DNA of 64,000 nt from Planococcus citri (lineage: Eukaryota > Arthropoda > Insecta > Hemiptera > Pseudococcidae), in the NCBI RefSeq assembly GCF_950023065.1, contig NC_088681.1, positions 42,132,836 to 42,196,835 of the forward strand, written 5' to 3'. Position numbers and translations under genes: made by a program. The notes under the pieces are model-generated. The model did not search any database. It saw only the letters and a list, made by a program, of their open reading frames with translations, and had not been told where the DNA came from. Shown here one piece after another: positions 12,401 through 23,152 of this stretch (within the stretch, counting starts at the first letter, position 1; each line of letters begins with the position of its first letter).

Positions 12401-14013
12401 TTTTTTCCTCACAAAAGCACCGCCCGACCACACATTGTGCCACACATTAGACAGTTGCACAAACGAGAAGTTAATTTTTTAGATAAAAATCTGCTTCGAA
12501 TGTACCCTGCAGTCGTGAGTGTGTGCTTTTATACGAACTAGCATTCAACTTTTTCTCCGTAATAAATAAAACTCGTAAAGCTGTTTTCAATCTAAATTAA
12601 TTTTTGGTTCGTGTTTTCCACTCGTCCGATGTCATAATTACTCCTAATGGAGGTTTGATCGAAATTTCAAAATTTATATCGTCATTGAAATGAGAAATTT
12701 ATAAATTACGTCCGCTATATTTTCAACGCAAGCGGTGGAAAAGTTGGGCATCGGTTAAAATTTCAAATTAAAATGGCACCGGATGAATACAAAATGAAAA
12801 AGTTTACGTTACAGATACGTTACGTAAAATTACGGAGAATTTATAATACCGAGTGTAAAATGGGAAATAATTTGGGCAAGCTGGGTCAGCTCATTTTACA
12901 TCAATTTGGCGAAGTCAACCCCCCCTCCCCCACCCACCGAAACAAAAATCAAGCTCGAAATAACCAGAAGGTAGGTAAGATAAACAACCGATCTTCATGA
13001 CGTTTTATCGTCTAAATAAACATTACCAATCCTATACCTATCAAAAGTTACTATCAATAAAAAGGAAGCACCCGATGTGAAAATCATCCAAACTCGGTCG
13101 TTTATTCAAAAATAACCGAGCTAGGAAAATTCGAAAATTATCTAACGTGTGATTAAAAAAGTTGAAAAGCTCGTTAATCTAGCTGTTCGAGAATTTGCTC
13201 ACGTAAACCGTTTTTTGATAAGAATCTGCGACATGTCAGAGTTATTGGTTATAAATAAACTTTTCGATGGGAATTTTGTCGGCTCATCTCAAGTACAACA
13301 TAAAAAGCTCATAAACATTGATGGAAAAAATGTAATTTTGGAACTACTCGAGGTATCGCTAAATTAATGACAGTACGAGTAAGGCTACTTCATTTCATCG
13401 CGTGTCTAGAAATCAAAAACACAACACCTATACAAGGTGGCCTGATAACAAATCAATCGTCTATAGATAATTAGAATACCTTTATACACCCAATTAAGCG
13501 AAATTTTCTAACAATTTACCGTTTATTTTCAGGTTCTTGAATGAGAAAATCTACATCTACAGTTACGTACTCCCAGTTACCATATTATTAGTATTAATCG
13601 CCCACAGAATGTACAAGACTTGGATAATAATCAGATACTCGGTAGCGTTACAAGTGGACTACAAAGTGAAAGAGAAAATGCGACAAGCTAGATTACTCCA
13701 GTACTATTTATACGTGAAAATCACGCTTCTTTTAACACTGACGTATATTTGCGGCGCAATCGCACGTCTGACTCATTACAACATAGCCTGGATCAGTTTC
13801 AATGTCGAACATTCTCTCCAGGGCCTTTTAGTAGCCATAGCGGTGACATGTAACTGTCAAATATTGAAAATATACGCTAAATCTATCAGACGTCGCAGAC
13901 GCAAACGAGAAAATTTAATCGAAATTTGCAAATTTAAAAAACGAACCAGAGACATATCCCGATCAACAAGTTTGGATACATTATCATGGCAGCCGGAACT
14001 TCTATCTGTATGA
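3327..14013 (+). CDS. Class B (adhesion/Methuselah-like) GPCR, 3' part
   Basis: Three exons (3327-3432, 8106-8389, 13533-14013) join in frame to about 289 residues and end at TGA 14011-14013. They encode TM2 to TM7 and the cytoplasmic tail of a seven-transmembrane receptor. Family marks are an ICL1-TM2 segment (LRSMSGTLIMNLL), a long TM3 with FALQYFHLAEFCWLL, the TM4 motif GWGTPVLFLLFGFW, an ECL2 Cys-Trp (LNCWFLNEK) before TM5, and HSLQGLLVAI in TM7. These match adhesion or Methuselah-like class B receptors, which act at the plasma membrane. TM1, any GPS/GAIN domain and the ectodomain lie upstream of the window, so the ligand class cannot be judged. Splice phases agree (2-0, 0-2, 2). Introns are about 4.7 and 5.1 kb. 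The choice between adhesion and Methuselah-like is open. Confidence 0.85.
3840..6250. repeat. Degenerate low-complexity GCAATTTTTG repeat field
   Basis: Dozens of variants of the word TTTTGGCAATTTTTG occur about every 30-50 bases in this receptor intron, with occasional reverse orientation. The block is interrupted at about 4194-5225 by a foldback-like insertion, after which the same words resume. The longest open frame here (about 5723-6220, minus strand) is a Phe/Lys/Asn-rich translation of the repeat, not a gene. Confidence 0.7.
4202..5221. repeat. Foldback-type repeat cluster in receptor intron
   Basis: Two sets of inverted repeats are visible. A 14-bp perfect pair, CTCTTGAGGTGTCC at 4202-4215, faces its reverse complement at 4806-4819. 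An 18-bp perfect pair, GAGCATGGTCTAAAACCC at 4251-4268, faces 5204-5221. In between are several CATTCTGGAGCCTCCA modules shared with other dispersed repeats, and a 16-base C run (4623-4638). No protein coding is seen, so it is a non-autonomous element or a nest of two. Confidence 0.6.
6251..8105. other. Receptor intron, remainder; nothing recognised
   Basis: The stretch is AT-rich, with GTAGGTACCTACC-type words near 6757-6772 and 7130-7143. A 38-codon frame opens at ATG 7917 and ends at 8033, overlapping a GGCGAA-type hexamer repeat. It has no recognisable similarity and lies inside the intron just before the TM3 exon. Confidence 0.45.
8106..8389 (+). CDS. Receptor exon encoding TM3 and TM4
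   Basis: The acceptor is TTCGACAG (ends 8105) and the donor is GTGAGT at 8390. The exon starts in phase 0 with DPELCVSLAFALQYFHLAEF, containing the conserved TM3 Cys that pairs with ECL2. It runs through TM4 (GWGTPVLFLLFGFW) to ECL2 (FDYLNC). It ends two bases into a codon (TG), completed by G of the next exon to give the conserved Trp. Confidence 0.88.
9506..10028. mobile_element. Short non-autonomous element with 19-bp terminal inverted repeats
   Basis: The left end GTATACATTGAGATGTGCA (9506-9524) and the right end TGCACATCTCTATGTATAC (10010-10028) are inverted copies with one mismatch. Immediately inside both ends lie GAAAAGTGAAAAGT-type tandem words in opposite orientation, so the outer part can fold back. 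The 523-bp length and absence of coding suggest a MITE. No clear target-site duplication was found, so the superfamily is unassigned. Confidence 0.65.
10140..11060. repeat. A-rich degenerate tandem-like repeat
   Basis: The block contains loosely repeated words such as TTGCAAAA, AAATCACTGAAAATCAC and AAAATTTGACAAAA. Similar wording recurs at about 46240-46340 (GCATCAAAGTCGCTGAAAATCGC), so it is probably a decayed dispersed repeat. Long minus-strand open frames here are Phe/Tyr-rich translations of the A-rich strand and are not genes. Confidence 0.5.
11061..13532. other. Receptor intron between TM4 and TM5 exons; nothing recognised
   Basis: The stretch is AT-rich, with a slightly GC-richer patch at about 12240-12480. 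The small open frames at 12773-13000 and 13149-13367 lack splice sites in the receptor's phase and resemble no family I know. An exon here is not needed, because the TM4 and TM5 exons join directly in frame. Confidence 0.45.
13533..14013 (+). CDS. Last receptor exon: TM5-TM7 and cytoplasmic tail
   Basis: The acceptor is TTATTTTCAG (ends 13532). The frame reads FLNEKIYIYSYVLPVTILL (TM5), VKITLLLTLTYICGAIARL (TM6) and VEHSLQGLLVAIAVTCNC (TM7). A basic tail follows, with RRRRRKRE about eight residues after TM7 and a Ser/Thr-rich end, then TGA at 14011. The basic stretch right after TM7 is typical of a cytoplasmic helix 8. Confidence 0.9.
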
Positions 14014-14146
14014 AGTGTCACATCACCGCGTCGCTGAAACTGTAGCTGTGCCGGAGATGAAGCAAAATCATACCGAATAATTTTTATCGAGTACTTTTGT
14101 TTTTGGTTATTATTAATTACGAGCGAAAACGACTTGATTTTATTAC

Positions 14147-14152
14147 AATAAA
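14147..14152 (+). terminator. Poly(A) signal AATAAA of the receptor gene
   Basis: AATAAA lies 134 bases after the receptor stop codon on the coding strand and is the first canonical signal after the stop. Confidence 0.6.
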
Positions 14153-14774
14153 ATAACATTCGATTTTCACGTTGATGCACTTTTAAACCACGAACACACG
14201 AACCACTTCTTATACGGAAATGAGCGCAGAACCAAAACTAAACTACCTAAAGAAAACAGAATTATCTTATCTACCATACAAAAAAAAAACAAAAAAAAAC
14301 GAAGCAACCATGGTTTTGCAAGTGAAACATCCACCAATGAGAATGCCCGAAACCAATTCATTAGTCATTACTGGTTTTACCAGTTGGGTTTACGTAACGT
14401 CTTGTGATCCCTGCGCATGCGCGTGAACCGTGACTCCGTGAGAGTTACATCAACGACGTTGTGTAACGTGAAGCATACTATTTTTATCATTTTTTGTGAT
14501 TATTTATTATAATTTATTATTATTTTATTTTATTTTTCAATTCTAGGTAATACTAATATTTCATTGATAATTAACGATTAAACATTACTTATTATGATCG
14601 AACATTGTTGCAAAAAAAATCGTATTTTTCGAAACAAATTGTAAAGTTTTTAACGAAGGAGCATCCGGTTCGAAAAACTGACGCCGGATTCGAATTTGGC
14701 GACCTCGAATCAGTTGGAAATGACGATCAAAGCCGAGAAAAATAACTTCTTCCGACTGAAATGGCAAATTAACA
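14153..14774. other. Intergenic; nothing recognised
   Basis: The stretch has an AT-rich block (14490-14580) followed by more balanced sequence. No coding or RNA gene is seen. Confidence 0.5.
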
Positions 14775-16242
14775 TAGTCGGGGGGCCCACATAAGGATCA
14801 CTTGCACCCCCTCCCTATCCTCCGGGACAACTTTTTTCTTAAAAGGGGAGTCCTAAGAAACGTTTCTAGCCCTTGTCCTAAAAAAAAGTGGCCCTACTTA
14901 CAAAATGGCGGCCATTTTGATTGACAGGTCAGCCGAAATCGCAGATTTTGCGTTCCAACTCAGGCTACCAGACAATTTTTTAAATCGTACAAAGGTAGAT
15001 CGAAAGAGCAGGCAAAAATTCATCACCTGTCAAAATTTCAAGTACGAGTTTTTGGTGAATTTTCAAAAATCAAATTTTGGCCAAAATGTGAGAAAAAATC
15101 AAAATTTTACCAAATTGACCTAGAAAGCTGAAATTTGGGATATACCCTATTTTCGACCTGCCAAATCGATTCGAAACTGTTTCAAACCGTTTTGAGCAGT
15201 TCTGGAGCCTCCAGCAGATTTTTGAAACTCGAAATTCTCACAAAATTTCATCAAAATGGAGTTGGAAAGCCGCAATTTGCTCTGTAAACTAATTTCAATA
15301 CGCTATGAAGTCAACTGCAGGTAAATTTCAAGTCGTTTTGGAACCTCTAGCAATTTTTGAAAATTACTTGAGCCTCCAGTAGATTTTTGAAACTCGAAAT
15401 TCACACAAAATTTCATCAAAATGGGGTTAGCAAGCCGAAATGTACTCTGCAAGCTAATTTCAATGCAATAATATGAAGTCGGAGTCACTGGAGGCTCCAA
15501 AATTACTCGAACACACCTGAAGTCGTCTTCAGAGGGTATTGAAATTGGAGTTCATAGTTAATTTCGGCTTGCTAACCCCATTTTGATAAAATTTTGGGGA
15601 AATTCCAAGTTTCAAAAATTTACTGGAGGCTCCAGTATTTTCAAAAAATTGCTGGAGGCTCCGAAACGACTTGAAATTTACCTGCAATCGACTTCACAGC
15701 GTATTGAAATTAGTTTGCAGAATTAATTTCGGCTTTCCAACTCCATTTGATGAAATTTTGTGAGAATTTCGAGTTTCAAAAATTTGCTGGAGGCTCCAGA
15801 ACTGCTCAAAACGGGTTGAAACAGTTTCCAATCGATTTGGCAGGTCGAAAATAGGGTATATCCCAAATTTCAGCGTTCTAGGTCAATTTGGTAAAATTTT
15901 GATTTGTTCTCACATTTTGGCCAAAATTTGATTTTTGAAAATTCACCAAAAATCGAAAAAGGCACATAAGTTCTTGAAATTTTTACAGGTAATGAATTTT
16001 TGCCTGCTCTTTCGATCTACCTTTGTACGGTTTAAAAAATTGTATGCTAGCCTGTGTTGGAACGCAAAATCTGCGATTTCGGCTGACCTGTCAATCAAAA
16101 TGGCCGCCATTTTGTAAGTAGGGCCACTTTTTTTTTGAGGATAAGGGCTAGAAATGTTCCTTAGGACTTCCTCTTTAAGAAAAAATTGTCCCGAAAGATC
16201 GGCAGGAGGATGCACGTAATCCTTATGCGGGCTCCCCGACTA
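14775..16242. mobile_element. 1.47 kb foldback element with long inverted arms
   Basis: The ends are inverted copies: TAGTCGGGG at 14775 and CCCCGACTA ending at 16242. They continue inward as matching arms, for example CATAAGGAT against ATCCTTATG, and AAAATGGCGGCCATTTTG near 14901 against CAAAATGGCCGCCATTTTG near 16098. The arms continue for several hundred bases through TTGGCCAAAATG and GGAGCCTCCAG words, so nearly the whole element is one imperfect palindrome. A possible 3-bp target duplication ACA flanks it (14772-14774 and 16243-16245). The only open frames are translations of the arms. Truncated relatives occur at 1385-1985, about 18960-19440 and about 61380-61600. Confidence 0.8.
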
Positions 16243-17547
16243 ACAACGTTCATCGGACGAGAAGGTAACACTGGTGTTAATAAAATTGCCTAACCAGTTT
16301 GCCGTAAATACAACGTGCATTATTTCAAGAAAGAAAGAAGGGAAAAAAAGCGAATCGCATTGAAATTTTGACTGTTTTTTTTTTGGGGGGGGGGGGGGCA
16401 AGAAGAATTCTTTTTTGGTTCCAGATTCTTTCCAGAGCGCTTATTCGTGCTAGAAAATGTGCAAATTTTAAAGCTCAAAATTGAGCAAAAAATTACTTGT
16501 CAAAATTCAAAAATTGGAGTTTTTATCACCTTTTTGTACTAATTAATTGGGAGTCGCTGAGTACGAAAATGATGTAAAATTTGAGCCTTTATTCGTTGTT
16601 TTTTGAAAAAGAAAATTCAGGTAAATTGAAATTTTTTTAGCAATGTGATCGTTATTAATAAGTACTACTTACTAACTGAATCTGTTTTATCGTTTTACGT
16701 AGGTCTGTACTATGTACATATTTTTTCAAAAAGTTGATGCATTATTTAAAAAAATTAAAATTTACGTTTGATGAAACCAACGAAAAATACATATCAATTT
16801 CGAAAAAAGTTGAATAGATACAGAATATTTATTTGGTATGATTTCTACTGAGCCATAAAATGATCGGATTCTATTTTTTAAAATGTATTTCATGTTTTGT
16901 GTACTCTCTCTTTGATGTTCATTTTGTCATAAATATTCTTAATTATTCATTTTTAAAATTTAAATAAGCAGTAAGCCAAATAAACAGCGTTTTTCAAAGT
17001 ACCTACCTAACTACTTGTAGAGATATGTGCGAACTTGATGAATAATCATTTAAAAACAATAAATTTATGAAATATTTTCATTCGTTCAACTTATCTTCCT
17101 AGCATCAGACACATTATAAAAACCCCATCTCGTAGGTACTTTAAAACATTTCTAACAAAGTACCTACCTAATTGAATTCCGACGATAGAAACCTTCAAAA
17201 CCTCGCGCAACTCGTGATACACCATTATAATGCAAACAGAAAAAACACCTCAAGTGAAGTACCTACCTATTTTATAGAGATACTCGTTTTGCTTATTTTA
17301 ATTTTAAAATAAAAACTTTTAAAACAGAATTGTATAAAATACGGAGAATAAATATTTAAAACAAAGATAGTTTTAAAAAAAACTCTAAGAATATAAAAAC
17401 AAAGCGCTACAATAAGTTGAACTTATCAAGATGCGAAAAGAAAACATGAAGAAGTAATTATTTTCACCCAAACTTTGATTGAAGATCGTATAACTTGAAT
17501 GTTGAAATTCTGTATGTATAAATTGTAAAATGTATATTTTTCTCAAT

Positions 17548-17583
<36 letters not shown>

Positions 17584-18190
17584 AATATTGATTAAAATTT
17601 CAACATTAAGTAATAATAAAGTGTATGTTTTGTACATATATTATAATAATAAATACGAAAAGTGAATTTTTTATTGGCATGAGAGAAGACTTCTAGAATT
17701 TTGAAATTGTAGTTACACAAACTAAACCAACGTGTATTTGGTCAACTTGTTTTAAAGTCTTTTATTTCAACAAAATCCAAATGAACTCGTGTTACGATTT
17801 TATAGGACTAAGTAATTGGAGACACGTTTTGTGAAATAAAATTATTTCATATCTTGTGGCACAAAGAAAATGTAGCCAAAGTTGTGTCAACTTTCAAGTC
17901 CTACTATACCTACCTTTAAATATTGTTATTCTGGATTACATTTCGACTTGAACAAACTTCATAATAAGACAATGGACAGTGATAAGAGCCAAGAACAAAT
18001 AAACAGTTACATTAAAGTTTGTAGGTACTTTTCAATGGCAGTGTAGGACGCGACGTAAAAGTATAAGTAGGTACATATCAAGAGTGAGATTATGATGGGT
18101 GTTTTTCACCCTTATCGTTCTCTAATGCTTACTGTAACAGTATGAGAATTATTTAAAAGCTACAAAAACTTCCCATGAGCTTGAAACTTT
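16243..18190. other. Intergenic, AT-rich, between receptor and pburs
   Basis: The stretch contains a G run (16385-16398), a T run of about 28 (17549-17576) and several AAGTACCTACCT words (about 17000, 17160, 17260). No coding sequence is recognised. Confidence 0.5.
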
Positions 18191-18289
18191 CATCAGTTGT
18201 GCAAAATCTCTCACGCCGTTCAGAGCAGTGGTTGTATATGCTTTAGCAGGTCAATTTTATTTTATTTTTCGTATTTTTTAAAAGAATAA
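18150..18289 (+). promoter_or_regulatory. Putative pburs promoter and 5' UTR exon
   Basis: A weak TATA-like ATTTAAAAG near 18151 lies about 40 bases upstream of an arthropod initiator-like TCAGT (about 18190-18195). The proposed 5' UTR exon ends at 18289 with the strong donor GTAAGT. This depends on the inferred first exon and needs transcript support. Confidence 0.3.
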
Positions 18290-20066
18290 GTAAGTAGGTA
18301 TTTTGGGAATATCTATAATAGGTTTTAAAAGTTATTTTTTTAAGTTTTTAATTTTTATTCTAATGAGATGCATGTTTTTTTTTTAAATTATTATTTTTCT
18401 TACAGTGTTACAAAATATTTTAATAGGCCTATCAACAGCTTCAATTTGTATAATGATTTTTGTAAATGAAGTTGATTCTCAACTCCGAGAAGAAGCCTGT
18501 GAAACTTTACAATCTGAAATACATATAACCAAAGGTAATTCTACTTTATCTAACCTATTCGTATACCATCTTATGCTTTACAACAAAAAATAAAAAGCCT
18601 GACTTAACTGAGTTCCTTAAACTCATAAGTACAATTTGTTAGGTTTTCTTTTTATGATAATAAAATTTGATTGAGTCGCTTGATTTATGACAACGACAGT
18701 GCTCATGACACAAGTAGTTACGTATAATTTTTTTTTCCAGAGGAATTTGATGAATTGGGACGCCTCACGAGAACTTGTAGTGGAGATCTATCTGTTAATA
18801 AATGTGAAGGTGCATGTAATTCTCAAGTACAGCCAAGTGTGATAACTCCCAATGGATTTTTAAAAGTAAGTACTGGTACATTACACTTTGGTGAATTCTT
18901 AAAAATGAAACAAATGGAAATTTTACCAAAATGATGTAGAAATTCGGAATTTCGTATGTACCTACATATTTTCGACTATCCGAATTGAATGAAACCGGTT
19001 TTGAACAGTTTTGAGCAGTTCTAGAGCCTGCAAGTAGTTTTTTAATGTTGAAATTTCCGCCAAATTTTAGGTACTTAAGGAAGTTGCAAAGCTAAAATTC
19101 ACTTTCTATCCTAATTTCAACGTGCCGAGTCAACTGGAAATGGTTTTAGGTAGCTTTGGAGCTACAACAATTTTTTAGAAATTTCAATTCCTCAAAAAAT
19201 GTTGTAAAATCTATTAAAATAAACTCTACATATATGAGCGTCTTATTGCATATTAATAACCGACTTGACCGATTACACATTATTCTTCCAAAATTAGTTT
19301 CCATCAGTTCAGAACTTTTAGTTGTTGAAATTTCCAATTATGAAATCGTTGGAGAAACATACTCGTACGTTTCCAAACTGGCAGAAACCAATTTTGAGAA
19401 AACTTGTGGATGTTACTAAATTTCAGCTTTCTACAGGTCAATTTTTCAAAATTTTGTTCTTTACATCTCAAGTGACCACTTTTGGGTACTTTAGGGTAGC
19501 CATTCTGGAATTTTTTGCAATCTTAAGATGGTCACTTGGGCAAAAATTGCAATTTTTAAAAATAAATTTTAGCAGCAAATTTGATTTACGTATTTTACGA
19601 AGAAAAATATAGGTATTCAGCAGATGCGAAATTCGCTCTACTTTTGATTGATGTGATTTTGAAGTAATTATAAGCTATAATAAAAATGTTATCTATACTT
19701 GAGTGGTATTTTTTTACTAAAAAAAAAAAAAAAAAAAAAAAAATGAATAAAATAATGCACTATTTATGTTCAAAAGAAGATCATAAGTACCTATACTTGT
19801 ACACTAATTGAAGCACCAGCCTAATTATTAATTGTCTAGTGAAGTACATACTTGGTAATTTATTTAATTAACTAGTGAATTTTCTTAAATTACAGGAATG
19901 CTACTGTTGTAGAGAGAGTTTTTTGAAAGAACGTGTGATAGTATTAAATCACTGTTACGATCCAGATGGAGTACGATTAACCGCTGAAAAAGTATCTGAA
20001 ATGGAAGTTAAATTAAGGGAACCAGCAAACTGCAAATGTTCGAAATGTGGAAATAGTCCAATTTAA
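18289..20066 (+). CDS. pburs: Partner of bursicon (bursicon beta subunit)
   Basis: Cystine-knot hormone subunit. Secreted with bursicon alpha it forms the heterodimer that triggers cuticle tanning and wing expansion through the LGR2/Rickets receptor, and homodimers are linked to immune induction. Exons: 18289 (A of the start codon), 18406-18534, 18741-18865, 19896-20066, giving 141 residues. An N-terminal signal segment (ILIGLSTASICIMIFVNEV) is followed by the mature part from about residue 31: CETLQSEIHITKEEFDELG, then RTCSGD, KCEGACNSQVQPSVITPNG, ECYCCRES, HCYDPDGVRLT and REPANCKCSKCG. The mature region has 11 cysteines, as expected for the family. The coding frame enters exon 2 as TG after an acceptor (18405). 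The best upstream donor, A|GTAAGT at 18289/18290, supplies the A, so the ATG is split by a 116-bp intron. Intron 3 (18866-19895) holds a decayed repeat. Confidence 0.95.
18960..19440. repeat. Decayed dispersed repeat in pburs intron
   Basis: The modules TTTTGAGCAGTTCTAGAGCCTG and AATTTCAGCTTTCTACAGGTCAATTT are divergent relatives of the 14775-16242 foldback element. No ends are preserved. Confidence 0.5.
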
Positions 20067-20312
20067 TTTTAAATTATATACCTACGTATTGCATTATACT
20101 ATAGGCGAAAGTTTGTAAAACTTTATCGAAAGTATGAATTTTTGTTTTGTTAGTTTCCATTAAAATTTATTGAGCGCGAATTTCCTGTTTCGTTTTACAG
20201 CTAGGTATACATTGTAAAAATATCTTATTCGTTTTGTATTAAACTTTACAATAATATTGTGATGAATATTTGTTGTGCTGAAAGTTACAAATTTATTAAA
20301 TAGGCCCAACAG

Positions 20313-20318
20313 AATAAA
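20313..20318 (+). terminator. Poly(A) signal AATAAA of pburs
   Basis: This canonical signal lies about 250 bases after the pburs stop codon. An ATTAAA variant lies just upstream near 20295. Confidence 0.5.
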
Positions 20319-22108
20319 ATAATAATGAAAATGAGAACATCTTTTCATTTCAAATTTCTTCAATTTCTTTATCTAGCTGCTCAAATTACATGCAACGAGT
20401 TGCTTTGTCTGATTTCTACTCAGATACGAGACACATGTATTGACATGATTCAGCAAATTGGAAGAAAAAGTCAACTAATTAGTCAATCATGCAACAGATT
20501 AATTCATTAAAAAAAAAAAAAAAAAAAACAGGATACCTACCTACCTACTGATGTTTGTATACGAGGTGCTGCAATTCATTTTAAGAAGTGGGCCTAATGC
20601 CCTAATCTTAAGTACCTCACCTACTGGATTCCATATTATTCAAAACGTACCTAGCGATTCGCATTAATTTATCATTGTTCAATGTTCATTGAGTACCACC
20701 TTATAGACTTATAGACCTACTCAAACTAGTAATAGAATTAGATAAAAACGTAGGGATGGCATATTACTTCATCATTAAGTAGGTAATCATGTGTAATGTG
20801 CTAAAAATGCTTTCGCGAGAAAGTAGTTGAGTATACCTATTACCTATCTATATTATTTGGATGCCTGCTCAGACTCACGGTTAAAATCTCAATTCGATTA
20901 AGTAAAAATTACTCAAACCAGTCATTTTACATCAATTAAACGAAGAACGCTGATTTTAATTAGAAACATGCGAACCTTGTACCAGTAAAAAAATATAGAA
21001 CCCCATTAAAAGTCTCCGTTTAGTCTACTTACACTACATCGAAAAAGAAGAAAAATAAAAACATGGATTATAATTTTGTAGAACAGCATGAACTTCCTAA
21101 ACGGATCTTGCATCTTGTGTAAGTAAAATTCCATGTAATATTTCACGGAATTTTTCGATATTAGTATATCCCATTAAAATGCTTGTTTGATTTGGTTTAT
21201 CAACGAGTTGAAAATAATTTTTAATTGTTCGATGAATTCAAATTTTTTTTGTTCAAAAATGCATAGGAATAAGCAGATATTTGTCATTGTACCTTCGTTG
21301 ATTCCTGACGCTTCTACTCATTTTGAAATTATTTTGTAAAAAATAATTACCTACTTGGCTTCTCACATTTTTGATTTTTTCTTTCATCTGGGACATAAGT
21401 AGAAGTACCTTATGGTACCAAATATTTTCCTCTTGTAAAGGTTACAACTGTTAAATTATAGGTTACCTACCTACTATTTTTATCATGTTGCAAATTCTCA
21501 TCACGATTTACGTTTAGAATTCTGTTAGCAAGAATAGCTTTCTTCTATTTTTAGAATATCAATATTTATCTCTATACATGTAAGTAGGTACGTAAGTATA
21601 GTATGTATTGCTAGAGTAGCCTAATTTTTCTTCCAGTTTATTCTGTCTATATATTGAATACCTACCCATCAACTTTTTATGTTACACAGTTTAAATGAGT
21701 AGATAAGTATTCAGTTTTACGAAACAAAAAATATAATAATACCAAAAATAGGTACATACGTCCATTTTAAACGTAATAAGTTTAAGTAAACTTAAATACT
21801 GTAGATACCTACTTATCATTAATAATTCATTCACTATTTCGTTGTTCTTACGAACAGGAAATTGAAAAGTCTCATTAAGTTGTCTGCAGGGGAAACCATA
21901 ATGTTGGAACCACCATAGTTTGATTTATTTATTTTTTTGAATTTATAGCTATAGAATTACTGCACTATGGCTCGTAAAAATGTAAATTTTTTCAAAACTG
22001 TGATTGAGTAGCTCGATTAGAAATTAACCATTTCTCCAAAAAAGAAAGAAAAAAAGTGTTACAATAAAATCAGTATACACTCAAGTGCGAAAGCTTCCCG
22101 TCGTCGTT
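20319..22108. other. Spacer between pburs and burs; nothing coding recognised
   Basis: The stretch is AT-rich with an A run (about 20510-20529) and many TAGGTA/TACCTA words. No exon with splice signals and no RNA gene is seen. Regulatory sequence of burs is likely in its last few hundred bases. Confidence 0.5.
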
Positions 22109-22116
22109 TATAAAAT
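22109..22116 (+). promoter_or_regulatory. TATA box upstream of burs
   Basis: TATAAAAT stands alone in a more balanced sequence about 165 bases before the preferred start codon (22275). It would place a transcription start near 22140. No strong initiator motif was identified. Confidence 0.45.
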
Positions 22117-22274
22117 ACGATGTATGTTTTCTCCACAGGAGTCTGTAAAAATATCCAGACAATATTTCTCAATACGACAACTTCCATCGATAAAGTTTAG
22201 TTTACCAGTCGATGTTATACTCTGTGAACGACTTTTCATTTAAAAATACACGTTATAAATCCGCTCAGTTAAAA

Positions 22275-23152
22275 ATGTTTCATCATAAGCTTAGTTTATC
22301 AGGTATGAAGATCTATTATCTTGAGCAGGTATGTAGAAAACAACGATGTTTATTAATCAGAAAAGTTATTATTTTAGATAGATTGCATGATTCGGTGCAA
22401 ATTTTTGTTCTGTTATTCGTGACTGTAAGTTTAACTGTTAACTGCGAAGATACAAATACTAATGGAGTATCTTCCAGTGAAGATTGTCAAGTAACTCCAG
22501 TACTTCACGTCTTGCAATATCCTGGATGTATACCAAAACCGATACCATCATATGCCTGTACTGGTAGATGTAGCAGTTATCTGCAGGTAGGAATTTATGA
22601 CAGAATTTACTGTAGGTTATATTTTATTATTCACATAGGTAGGTTCTTTCAAATACATATGTACATTTTAATAATGATGATAATTTCATCCAAGGTTTCT
22701 GGTTCTAAACTTTGGCAAATGGAAAGATCTTGCATGTGTTGTCAAGAAAGTGGAGAGAGAGAAGCTTCTGTTACATTATTTTGTCCAAAAGCTAAACAAG
22801 GAGAGAAGAAATACAGAAAAGTAAGCTTTGACATACCTACATAGTAATACAATATGATGGCATTGATGGTAGTCGTATCTTTAATGTTTTGATAGTAAAG
22901 TAAAACAGATAATTTTTTGGTTTCATCCAGAATTGTAGAAACATTATTCGCTTCTATTTACAGTGATATTACTAATTTTCTCACTTCTGCGTTGTATTTT
23001 TCCCAATTTTTTTTTAGGTAATTACAAAAGCACCATTGGAATGTATGTGTAGACCATGCACCAGTGTTGAAGAAAGTTCTGTAATTCCTCAAGAGATGCT
23101 CAGTTTTCCGAACGAACAACCAATTAGTGGTCATTTTGTGAAATCAGAGTAA
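22275..23152 (+). CDS. burs: Bursicon alpha subunit
   Basis: Cystine-knot hormone subunit that pairs with pburs to form active bursicon, the neurohormone for cuticle sclerotisation and wing expansion. Exons: 22275-22302, 22378-22586, 22695-22820, 23018-23152, giving 165 residues. The signal core VQIFVLLFVTVSLTVNC sits at about residues 16-32. The mature part begins near EDCQVTPVLHVLQYPGC and continues with YACTGRCSSYLQ, RSCMCCQESGEREA, LFCPKAKQG and LECMCRPCTS. All 11 expected cysteines are present. An in-frame ATG at 22212 would add 21 residues but has poor context and would bury the signal peptide. ATG 22275 has A at -3 and gives a normal leader. Introns 1 (75 bp) and 2 (108 bp) are multiples of three without in-frame stops. 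The gene lies about 2.2 kb after pburs, same strand. Confidence 0.95.

Noticed and set aside
13149..13367. 72-codon open frame inside receptor intron
   Set aside because: Not flanked by splice sites in receptor phase, and the TM4 and TM5 exons already join in frame without it.
22212..22274. Upstream in-frame ATG for burs
   Set aside because: Poor start context, and it would put about 37 residues before the signal core; ATG 22275 gives a normal leader.
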